This document shows positions 1 to 6,157 of a stretch of 16,555 nt of DNA, piece after piece. A model generated the notes under the pieces. The model worked only from the letters and a program-made list of their open reading frames with translations, was not told the DNA's origin and searched no databases. A program made the position numbers and the translations under genes. How positions within the stretch are numbered: the first letter of the stretch is position 1; every line of letters starts with the position of its first letter. Source of the stretch: Salinisphaera sp002433465 (GTDB taxonomy: Bacteria; Pseudomonadota; Gammaproteobacteria; Nevskiales; Salinisphaeraceae); the NCBI RefSeq assembly GCF_040361435.1, contig NZ_APNL01000032.1, positions 1-16,555 on the forward strand, in the 5' to 3' direction.

Positions 1-395
1 ACCTAGAGCCACGCCTTAGGTGCCGTGGAGAATACACAAGCGATAAATACACGTACTGACATCGCCTGTATCTCGACTCGCCCGTTGACAGGATCCGATT
101 GCCCCAAAAGCTCCGTCCCCCCGGCATTGACTGGCCCCCCTACCGCTTACCGCTTACCGCTATCACGACCGAAGCATTCGCCCGAACCTGTCGAGTTCTC
201 AAGGCCGCTCGCACGCTCTGCAGTCTACCGCCAGACTTTGCACCACATGCCAAGTCGAATAGTCACACTTTCGCAGGCGGCAATACCCTAAAGACTGCCT
301 CGGCAGCGCCCTAGCATGCAGCGAATTTGGTCAATACTTATTGTGTACGACCTCTGCGAGCTTTCTCCTCGATTGGGATAGACAAATGTGCCCGC
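1..395. other. No supportable gene
   Basis: I see no recognisable coding sequence, RNA gene or mobile-element end in this stretch. The short open frames here have no upstream ribosome binding site and no recognisable motifs. It lies downstream of the minus-strand metal module, so a terminator for that module would be expected here, but I found no stable GC stem followed by a T run on the minus strand. Confidence 0.5.
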
Positions 396-629
396 TCAGC
401 TACGCAGGTATTTGACCAGCGCTACGATAGCGAGCACCAACCCGACAAGCACCAGGAGTACGAACAACATCCAGACGATCATCATCGGACCACCCATCAT
501 GCTGCATTGCATCATTGATTCGTTCATCATGCCGCCGCCCATGGGGTCCGGGTCGCTCTGACCCGCGGCTGGGGCGATGCCCACAATGGTGCCCAGCAGG
601 CTCAACAGTGGTACTACGAATAGCTTCAT
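396..629 (-). CDS. Small Met-rich secreted/membrane protein
   Basis: This is a 77-residue protein with an ATG start, preceded by GGAG with about 7-8 nt spacing. Residues 1-23 form a signal peptide or signal anchor ending in an Ala/Gly-rich stretch. Residues 24-48 are a short extracytoplasmic segment very rich in Met (MM doublets repeated, with one Cys at MQCSMM). Residues 49-70 form a hydrophobic helix, followed by a basic end (KYLRS). Met-rich periplasmic segments in other proteins often bind Cu(I) or Ag(I), and small proteins of this shape occur in metal-resistance regions. It lies 104 nt downstream of lspA in the same direction, so it may be the last gene of the metal-response run or have its own promoter. 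The function is not known to me; a metal-buffering role is inference. Confidence 0.65.
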   Translation of the reverse strand: MKLFVVPLLSLLGTIVGIAPAAGQSDPDPMGGGMMNESMMQCSMMGGPMMIVWMLFVLLVLVGLVLAIVALVKYLRS

Positions 630-733
630 TGTTTACTCCAAACTTGTGCTCTAAAGAGCTTGTATCGCGTCTTCTGAGCCATGGTGGGGATGCAGGCAGC
701 CCGAGCTGGGACTGAGTAATACGGCCGATACGC

Positions 734-1246
734 TCAGTTGCCGTATTTTCTATGCGCCCAGATCAGTAATGCGGCTCCCGTGGTAATCCAGACATCGGCC
801 AGGTTGAATGCCGGCCAGTGATACTGTGCGTAATGGACGTCGAGAAAGTCGACCACATGGCCGCGTAGCAGGCGATCCGTCAAGTTGCCCAGTGCACCGC
901 CTAGAATTGCACTGAGCGCGATCGCTTGACCTTTCGAAGTCCCCCCGCGCCACAGCCAGCCCAGCAGCATGACCGATATGACAATGGCTACACCGATCAG
1001 GAATCCCCGCTGCCAACCACCCGCATCGGCCAGAAAGCTGAATGCGGCACCTGTATTGTGTAGATGGATCCAGCTAAAAAACTCTGTGACGGCTCTGCGC
1101 TCACCATAGGCGAGATAGGTGCTGGCCGCGTACTTGGTTGCTTGATCCAGAAGCAGCATCACGAGGGATAATCCCAACCAACGCAACCTGTCGGCCGGGC
1201 TAGAACTTTTCAGCGTGTCCTCCCCTATCGTCACCCCCGCAGACAC
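734..1246 (-). CDS. lspA: Lipoprotein signal peptidase (signal peptidase II)
   Basis: This inner-membrane aspartyl protease removes the signal peptide from diacylglyceryl-prolipoproteins, the second step of bacterial lipoprotein maturation. At 170 residues it has the normal family length. It shows four hydrophobic segments, LLDQATK near residue 33, HNTGAAF at 63-69, GNLTDR at 120-125, VVDF with catalytic Asp133, and FNLADVWI with catalytic Asp151. All signature residues are intact, so it should be active. The start is GTG, with AGGAAG about 8 nt upstream; a second GTG four codons later is an alternative. It follows the CDF transporter by 43 nt and is probably cotranscribed with it. A second, housekeeping lspA is expected elsewhere in the genome, and this copy looks like metal-island cargo, as in ISPpu12-type elements. 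Confidence 0.95.
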   Translation of the reverse strand: MSAGVTIGEDTLKSSSPADRLRWLGLSLVMLLLDQATKYAASTYLAYGERRAVTEFFSWIHLHNTGAAFSFLADAGGWQRGFLIGVAIVISVMLLGWLWRGGTSKGQAIALSAILGGALGNLTDRLLRGHVVDFLDVHYAQYHWPAFNLADVWITTGAALLIWAHRKYGN

Positions 1247-1289
1247 AAGCTAAGCTTCCTGTTTGCACCGCGCGAAGATATCGCCATGT

Positions 1290-1919
1290 TCAAGTGCTTT
1301 CCGAGGACGGTGATTCCTGAAGCTCGTCTCGCGTTTGGCGCGCGTCCTTCAGGATGCGGATACCGCCGCGTAACACGATAAAACCAACGACCAAACCGAT
1401 AATGAGATCGGGGTACCGCGTGTCGAAGTAGTAGACCAGCGCGCCACCGACAATGACGCCGATATTGGCGATTACATCGTTGGCCGAAAATATCCAGCTC
1501 GCGCGCATGTGCACGTCGCCTTGTCGGTGGCGGGCGATGATAAGCAAACAGGTTGTGTTTGCCACGAGTGCCGCCGCGCCCATCAGCATCATGTAGCTGG
1601 GCTCGGGATTGCTGCCCATCAGGGTTCGCCGAACCACCTCACCCACGGCGAACAGCGCGAGCAGTATTTGCACGACGCCGCCGATGGAAGCGGCGCGCGC
1701 CTTGTGATGGGCGGCGCGCCCCACCGCATACAGCCCCGCAGAATAAACCGCTGCATCGGCAAAGTTGTCGAGCGAGTCGGCGATCAAGGCGGTCGAGCCG
1801 CCTAGCAAACCAATCCCGAACTCAGCTAGAAACATGACGCCGTTGATCGCCAACAGCCAGTAGAGCGCCTTTTGCTGGGCTTGGTCTTTGGCCTCGAATT
1901 CACAGCCGCAATCGGCCAT
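1290..1919 (-). CDS. Cation diffusion facilitator family transporter (short form)
   Basis: This is a 209-residue inner-membrane efflux protein of the CDF family, which exchanges divalent cations (Zn, Cd, Co and similar) for protons. The start chosen is ATG at 1919, preceded by GGAGG with about 10 nt spacing; a TTG eight codons upstream lacks such support. The N-terminus carries a Cys pair (DCGC, residues 3-6). Metal-site residues are visible in helix 2 (DNFAD, Asp51 and Asp55) and helix 5 (SAND, Asp148), but the His of the usual HxxxD motifs is absent. The protein stops soon after helix 6 and lacks the roughly 80-residue cytoplasmic domain found in CzcD, ZitB or YiiP. It sits between lnt and lspA, and similar short CDF proteins accompany lspA and MerR regulators in metal-resistance elements. 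The metal transported cannot be told from sequence alone. Confidence 0.88.
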   Translation of the reverse strand: MADCGCEFEAKDQAQQKALYWLLAINGVMFLAEFGIGLLGGSTALIADSLDNFADAAVYSAGLYAVGRAAHHKARAASIGGVVQILLALFAVGEVVRRTLMGSNPEPSYMMLMGAAALVANTTCLLIIARHRQGDVHMRASWIFSANDVIANIGVIVGGALVYYFDTRYPDLIIGLVVGFIVLRGGIRILKDARQTRDELQESPSSEST

Positions 1920-2001
1920 CCCGTGTTCCCTCCACCAGCGCAATCATGCGCCAAACTCTGTTGGATATAAGGCGACGATAAAACCTCTAGCGACTAAAGG
2001 G

Positions 2002-3555
2002 TCAAGCGCTCAGCGAGACTGAATTTCGTTTGTCTCTTTTTCCTACCCCAACGAGCACGACCAGTACGATCCCGACGATAGCCAGCACCGGTTTGTCCTG
2101 CCAGCGGACGTAGGGCGTGGTCCCCGTACGCGGGGTGACCTCTGCCTGCAAGACAGTCGGCTCGAACTGAGGCGCGCGCGCCAGCAGTTGACCGTTGTGA
2201 TCGATTACCGCCGTGAGCCCGGTATTGGTGGATCGGACAAGCGGGCGCCCAGTTTCAACGGCGCGCATTTGGGTAATTTGCAGGTGTTGATGCGGCCCTA
2301 GGGAGTCTCCGAACCACGCGTCGTTACTCAGATTGACCAACAACTGCGCGGTTGGGAGCAGGTCAGTGACTTCAGCGCCGAACACCACATCAAAGCAAAT
2401 CAATGCGCCGATGGGCATGCCGGAGGCATATAGCAGTTGTGGCTGCTGGCCTGCCCTGAAGTCTTCAAGCGGTGCGCCCAGAATATTCAACCATGGGCCC
2501 ACAAATCGACGCAGTGGGACGTATTCACCGAAGGGCACCAGATGTCGCTTGTAATAGAACTGACTTGGGCGAGAAAGGCTCACTGCAGAATTGTATGCTT
2601 CGCCCTGGCGTGTACGCATGGGGATGCCCAGCATAAGGGTCGATCCGCGCTCGCCGAGACGTGCTTGAAGTCGCTCTAAATAATCAGAGGTTTGATCGAA
2701 CCACGCCGGCACGGCGGTTTCCGGCCAGACTATAAGGTCCGTTCCAGCGTATGGCTGTGTTAGTGCCCGATAGCGCCTCAAAGTGAACGCCAGCGCTCCT
2801 GACTCCCATTTCCTGTCTTGTTCCACATTCCCCTGCACAAGCGCAATGGACAGTGGCTTGGCTACTACCGGCTCGGTCCATTCACGATCAAGCAGTGAAA
2901 TGCCAAGCGATAGCGCCACCAGTGCGCCGCTTGTGATTGCCAGACGCCGCAAGCTCAAACGAAGAATCATCCACGCAAGGCCCCCCGCCATAACGGTCAC
3001 CACAAAGCTCACGCCCAGCACGCCAAATACGGGTGCGATCGCGGCAAGCGGCGTGCCGATCTGGCTGTAACCTAAAAAAAGCCAAGGAAAACCGGTCAGG
3101 AACCAGAGCCGGACCCATTCGCTCAGTATCCATGCCGCTGGCAAACCAAACCATAGAGCAAGGCCGTTCATCCGGGCGGATAAGGTGCGAACGAGAAATA
3201 CCACTGACCACGGGAACAAGGCCAAGAGGGCTACAAAGCCTACCGTGACGAGCATGGCTGCTACGGGTCCGCTGCCATAGCGATCGATGCTGATAAACAC
3301 CCATGAAACGCCTACACCGAAGTAACCCAACCCGAAGAAGTAGCTTGCACACAGCGCAGCACGTTTTGGTAGACGCACGGCCAACAGGAATAGAACCGCC
3401 GGCGACAGCACGGCCAGCCAATACCAACCTAACGGCGCGAAAGCGAGCGGCAAAGCGGCGCCAGCGAGCAACGCCAGACCATAGACCACGAGCATGATTG
3501 GGAGTGCTGAGACGTTGTGCGCCGACATGCGGTTGATCGAAGCTCGGTTGCACAA
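2002..3555 (-). CDS. lnt: Apolipoprotein N-acyltransferase
   Basis: This inner-membrane enzyme adds the third acyl chain to the N-terminal Cys of outer-membrane-type lipoproteins, the last maturation step. At 517 residues it has the usual length. The N-terminal half (about 17-225) has multiple membrane helices, residues 235-475 form the nitrilase-like periplasmic domain, and a final helix lies at about 488-505. The catalytic triad is visible as Glu279 (WPETAVP), Lys336 (YYKRHLVPFGEYVP) and Cys387 (ALICFDVVFG). The usual Tyr-Glu after the Cys is Phe-Asp here. The start is TTG at 3555 with AGGAA 6 nt upstream; an ATG nine codons later (3528) has no clear binding site. It is the first gene behind the MerR-type promoter at 3600-3630 and leads the CDF/lspA run. 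It is probably an accessory copy. Confidence 0.93.
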   Translation of the reverse strand: MCNRASINRMSAHNVSALPIMLVVYGLALLAGAALPLAFAPLGWYWLAVLSPAVLFLLAVRLPKRAALCASYFFGLGYFGVGVSWVFISIDRYGSGPVAAMLVTVGFVALLALFPWSVVFLVRTLSARMNGLALWFGLPAAWILSEWVRLWFLTGFPWLFLGYSQIGTPLAAIAPVFGVLGVSFVVTVMAGGLAWMILRLSLRRLAITSGALVALSLGISLLDREWTEPVVAKPLSIALVQGNVEQDRKWESGALAFTLRRYRALTQPYAGTDLIVWPETAVPAWFDQTSDYLERLQARLGERGSTLMLGIPMRTRQGEAYNSAVSLSRPSQFYYKRHLVPFGEYVPLRRFVGPWLNILGAPLEDFRAGQQPQLLYASGMPIGALICFDVVFGAEVTDLLPTAQLLVNLSNDAWFGDSLGPHQHLQITQMRAVETGRPLVRSTNTGLTAVIDHNGQLLARAPQFEPTVLQAEVTPRTGTTPYVRWQDKPVLAIVGIVLVVLVGVGKRDKRNSVSLSA

Positions 3556-3599
3556 AGGATATTCCTACGCTTTAGTTGCCAGCGTGCTGCAACAGCCAC

Positions 3600-3630
3600 A
3601 CACTAAGTCCTCGAGCTACTAGAGCTTCAA
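3600..3630 (-). promoter_or_regulatory. MerR-type promoter/operator for lnt-CDF-lspA
   Basis: Read on the minus strand, TTGAAG (3630-3625) and TAGTGT (3605-3600) are separated by 19 bp, longer than the usual 17 and typical of promoters that MerR proteins activate by untwisting DNA. The spacer begins with the imperfect dyad CTCTAGTAGCTCGAG (3624-3610), which from memory resembles the operator pattern of Pbr/Cad/Znt-type regulators. It lies 14-44 nt upstream of the divergent MerR gene, so the same protein would also control itself. Assigned by pattern only. Confidence 0.65.
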
Positions 3631-3643
3631 GCGCGAGAAGGTT

Positions 3644-4051
3644 ATGACGCAATCCGATCTGCGGATTGGCGATCTCGCCCGACACACGGGCGTAGGTGTA
3701 GCCACGATTCGTTACTATGGCGACGTAGGCCTGCTACCGGAAGCAGGCCGTAGCGAGGGCGGCCAGCGCCACTACCGCCCTTCACATGTCGAACGGCTCA
3801 TGTTCATCAAGCACTGCCGGGAACTGGGCTTCAGCCAAGACAATGTACGCATGCTGCTGACGCAAGCCGATCAGAGTGATGCCTCCTGTGAAGACGTCGC
3901 TCGACTCGCTAAAGAGCATCTCGAAGCCGTGCGTAAGAAGCTTACGGCCTTGCAGGCGTTGGAAATGTCGTTGGAGGATATGATTCATGCCTGCCGCGGT
4001 GGTCAAATCCAGAATTGCCGCATCATCGAAGCTTTAGCGGCCAATGAATAA
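3644..4051 (+). CDS. MerR-family heavy-metal-responsive regulator (Cad/Pbr/Znt-like)
   Basis: This is a 135-residue cytoplasmic transcription factor. Residues 6-75 form the MerR winged-helix domain (RIGDLARHTGV, TIRYYGDVGLL, RHYRPSHVERL), followed by a dimerisation helix at about 83-115 and a C-terminal metal-binding loop. Candidate ligands are Cys82, His115, Cys117 and Cys125. The Cys spacing of 35 and 8 is close to, but not the same as, the 35 and 9 of mercury MerR, and suits a Cd/Pb/Zn-type sensor. The ATG is preceded by GAGAAGG with only 2 nt spacing. The gene diverges from lnt, and the gap holds a fitting MerR-type promoter, so its target is very probably the lnt-CDF-lspA run. The metal recognised is inference. 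Confidence 0.9.
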   Translation: MTQSDLRIGDLARHTGVGVATIRYYGDVGLLPEAGRSEGGQRHYRPSHVERLMFIKHCRELGFSQDNVRMLLTQADQSDASCEDVARLAKEHLEAVRKKLTALQALEMSLEDMIHACRGGQIQNCRIIEALAANE

Positions 4052-4751
4052 CGTTACCGATAGGCTGCGGGCGCGCGTCGCTGCTTAACGTACGATTTTC
4101 CCGTTTCGTGTTTTGACCCAAACAAAGTCGATGAACGGCGGAAAAGACAATCACGTTTTCATCAGATCGATTCTTTTCTAGTTTGTATTGTCGCTCGGCG
4201 ACTTGGGTGGAGCCGTTCTTTTGCACAGAGGCGCCGCCGGTACGGCGCCGGCGCTAACCTACATCCGGCAGAGTGGCACTCGGCGGCGTTTCTCGGCGGC
4301 CGATAAAAGCGTTTCAAGACGTTTTTCAAGCACTCTCTACCGGGGCACGTCGGTTAGGGAACTCGAAATAGCTAATCGCGCGCGGCCGGCTATCGACCTA
4401 AAGTGGACCATCCCAGTCAACGATCGGCACCCACGCCAAGCCTTTCGAAAATGACTTGACCGGCAGTCGTATCAGGCACCCTTAATTCGATGTGGTTTGA
4501 TGCCCAGCGAAACAGGTGCTCGGCGGCGACGCTCGACAGGATTTGCTCATTCAGTGGATACAGTCGCCAATGGTTCAAACCGTATCGGTCACCCACTACA
4601 GGCAAGCATGAACCTCCGCCACAATTTACAGGCACCAGCTCGGTCCGATTTGAACTTGCACCGCCCGCGACTGGATAGGCGCTGGTGACGGCGCATCGAG
4701 TATGTCTTGTTGCTACCGTATTTACGCGTGGCAAATTGAACCTGAAACGAC
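4052..4751. other. 700-bp gap, no supportable gene
   Basis: The open frames here (for example 4188-4454 on + and 4417-4734 on -) lack convincing binding sites and recognisable domains. A perfect 7-bp inverted repeat, GGCGCCG/CGGCGCC with a 6-nt loop, lies at 4230-4249; it is not followed by a T run, so it is not a standard terminator. No transposon ends, tRNA or promoter for the following merR could be made out. The stretch may be decayed sequence between two resistance modules. Confidence 0.5.
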
Positions 4752-5153
4752 ATGGCTGAGACTGGACTAACGATCGGAAAACTCGCGGCGGCCGCCGGCG
4801 TAAATCTGCAAACTGTGCGCTATTACCAGCGACGCGGATTGATCGATCAGCCGCCCAAACCTTCCACTGGCTACCGTCGCTATCCGCGCGCGACCGTTGA
4901 CCGCATTCGTTTCATCAAGCGCGCGCAGGGCTTGGGGTTCAGCCTTGACGAAATCGGCGACTTGCTGATTTTGGGTGACGGTCATTGCAATGACGTACGC
5001 CGCGTTGCGGAAAATCAGCGTGCCCTTGTGGCAGCCCGCATTGCCGATTTAACGGCGATGCAGGACACGCTGGATGGGCTGATCGATCGCTGCCGGAACG
5101 CGCAAGTGTCCAATCATTGTCCGCTGATCAAGACGCTGTCCCACCGCGACTGA
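4752..5153 (+). CDS. merR: Mercuric resistance regulator MerR
   Basis: This is a 133-residue Hg(II)-responsive repressor/activator. The DNA-binding domain spans about residues 6-75 (LTIGKLAAAAGV, TVRYYQRRGLI, YRRYPRATVDRIRFIKRAQ, LGFSLDEI). The three mercury-binding cysteines are present at 79, 114 and 123; their spacing of 35 and 9 equals Cys82/117/126 of Tn501/Tn21 MerR. The end, NHCPLI, matches the family's SCPLI. It is transcribed in the same direction as merTPFA rather than divergently, and its target operator lies 17 nt after its stop. The ATG has only a weak purine-rich stretch upstream, and I found no clear promoter in front of it. Confidence 0.95.
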   Translation: MAETGLTIGKLAAAAGVNLQTVRYYQRRGLIDQPPKPSTGYRRYPRATVDRIRFIKRAQGLGFSLDEIGDLLILGDGHCNDVRRVAENQRALVAARIADLTAMQDTLDGLIDRCRNAQVSNHCPLIKTLSHRD

Positions 5154-5170
5154 AATAACTCAGCCAGCCC

Positions 5171-5201
5171 TTGACACGGTACCTGAGTACCGCGTTTAAG
5201 C
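5171..5201 (+). promoter_or_regulatory. Pmer: MerR-activated promoter and operator
   Basis: TTGACA (5171-5176) and TTAAGC (5196-5201) are separated by 19 bp, the hallmark of MerR-activated promoters. The spacer holds a perfect dyad CGGTAC-CTGA-GTACCG (5177-5192). The GTAC-N4-GTAC core is the same as in the Tn21/Tn501 operator, while the base pair next to it is changed in both arms. It lies between merR and merT, 40 nt before the merT start. Confidence 0.92.
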
Positions 5202-5241
5202 TGCGCTTCGTCCGATTATCGAACCGGCACGGAGCCTTTTC

Positions 5242-5604
5242 ATGAACGACCCCACGACCGCGACGGGTCGCACCACCTGGGCCCAGATCGGCGCCGTGCT
5301 CGCCGCGGTCGGGGCTTCCCTGTGCTGTGTAGCGCCGGTGTTGTTGATATCGATTGGTGTCGGCGGCGCTTGGATGAGTTCGCTCACTGCACTGGAACCG
5401 TATCGGCCGATATTCGTCGTCATTACGCTGGCGCTGCTGATTTTTGTCGGTTGGCGGCTGTATCGCCGCGAGCCGAGTTGCGATTCCGATACAGCGTGCG
5501 CACGACCCGCGGTCAAGCGCAGTCAGCGCCTCATCTTCTGGCTGTTCGCATTACTCGTCACGGCACTGCTCACCTTTCCCTGGTACGCGCCGGCTTTTCT
5601 CTAA
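5242..5604 (+). CDS. merT: Mercuric ion transport protein MerT
   Basis: This is a 120-residue inner-membrane protein (116 in Tn21) with three predicted helices at about 15-38, 54-72 and 97-115. It carries Hg(II) from MerP to the cytoplasm. The helix-1 Cys pair is present (GASLCCVAPVLL, Cys28-Cys29), as is the pair in the cytoplasmic loop between helices 2 and 3 (Cys80 and Cys86, with the same 6-residue separation as Cys76/Cys82 of Tn21 MerT). GGAG lies 7 nt before the ATG. It is the first gene after Pmer, and merP follows within a few nt. Confidence 0.95.
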   Translation: MNDPTTATGRTTWAQIGAVLAAVGASLCCVAPVLLISIGVGGAWMSSLTALEPYRPIFVVITLALLIFVGWRLYRREPSCDSDTACARPAVKRSQRLIFWLFALLVTALLTFPWYAPAFL

Positions 5605-5616
5605 GGAATGATCGTC

Positions 5617-5916
5617 ATGGTTCGAAAACAACGCATGATTTTAGTGGCCACCATGCTGCTGGTGGGCACGGTCTGGATACAAGGCGCTTTTGCGGCGGCT
5701 GAACGGACCGTGACGCTTGCGGTGGATCATATGACCTGCGCGACCTGTCCCTTTGTGGTGCGCAAGGCGCTCCAGCAGGTCGACGGCGTCGACACGGTGC
5801 GCGTGGACTACGAGTCCAAGACCGCCACGGTCGCCTTCGATCCGGAGATTGCTTCGGTCTCGGACTTAACCGCGGCCACGACCCGCGCCGGCTATCCGTC
5901 CAAGCCAAAGGAGTAA
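5617..5916 (+). CDS. merP: Periplasmic mercury-binding protein MerP
   Basis: This is a 99-residue precursor of the periplasmic Hg(II) scavenger that passes mercury to MerT or MerF. A signal peptide spans about residues 1-26 (basic start, hydrophobic core, GAFA-A cleavage site). The mature part is one heavy-metal-associated domain with HMTCATCPFVV (Cys41 and Cys44). An ATG at 5608 is in frame, but the only binding site, AAGGA at 5603-5607, touches it directly and is 9 nt from the ATG at 5617, so 5617 is the better start. That binding site overlaps the merT stop, suggesting coupled translation. Confidence 0.95.
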   Translation: MVRKQRMILVATMLLVGTVWIQGAFAAAERTVTLAVDHMTCATCPFVVRKALQQVDGVDTVRVDYESKTATVAFDPEIASVSDLTAATTRAGYPSKPKE

Positions 5917-5922
5917 TACCAC

Positions 5923-6135
5923 ATGGACCGCAATAAAAAGCTGTTCGGTGTGGGCATTGCAGGCACCGTTATCGCGGCGCTGTGCTGTTTCACGCCGGTG
6001 CTGGTGATCCTGTTCGGCGTCGTCGGTCTTTCTGCGCCGGTGGGCTATTTGGACTATGTGCTGCTGCCCGCGCTGGCCTTTTTCCTGGGGCTGACGATCT
6101 ACGCCGTTTATCGGCGTAAGAAAATGGCCTGCTAA
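5923..6135 (+). CDS. merF: Mercury transport protein MerF
   Basis: This is a 70-residue inner-membrane Hg(II) transporter with two helices at about 8-37 and 43-63. The vicinal Cys pair lies in IAALCCFTPVLVILFG (Cys21-Cys22), followed by the conserved GLSAPVGYLDYVLLPAL. The second Cys pair typical of MerF is not seen; there is only a terminal Cys70, so it differs slightly from the 81-residue plasmid form. AAAGGAG overlaps the merP stop 9 nt before the ATG. merT and merF are both present in the same operon. Confidence 0.93.
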   Translation: MDRNKKLFGVGIAGTVIAALCCFTPVLVILFGVVGLSAPVGYLDYVLLPALAFFLGLTIYAVYRRKKMAC

Positions 6136-6157
6136 ACCCGACCGATCCGGAACCCAA

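Noticed and set aside
648..659. GCTCTAAAGAGC hairpin as a terminator after lspA
   Set aside because: The stem is only 4-5 bp with a tiny loop and no T run follows on the minus strand, so it cannot be supported as a terminator.
4188..4454. Open frame with RRRFSAADK and later SVRELEIANR, faintly like the helix-turn-helix start of an IS3/IS66-type transposase
   Set aside because: The similarity is too weak and scattered. There is no binding site, no second transposase frame and no terminal inverted repeats nearby.
5608..5616. ATG at 5608 as the merP start
   Set aside because: The only binding site, AAGGA, directly abuts this ATG, which leaves no spacing. The ATG at 5617 has 9 nt spacing and gives a typical signal peptide.
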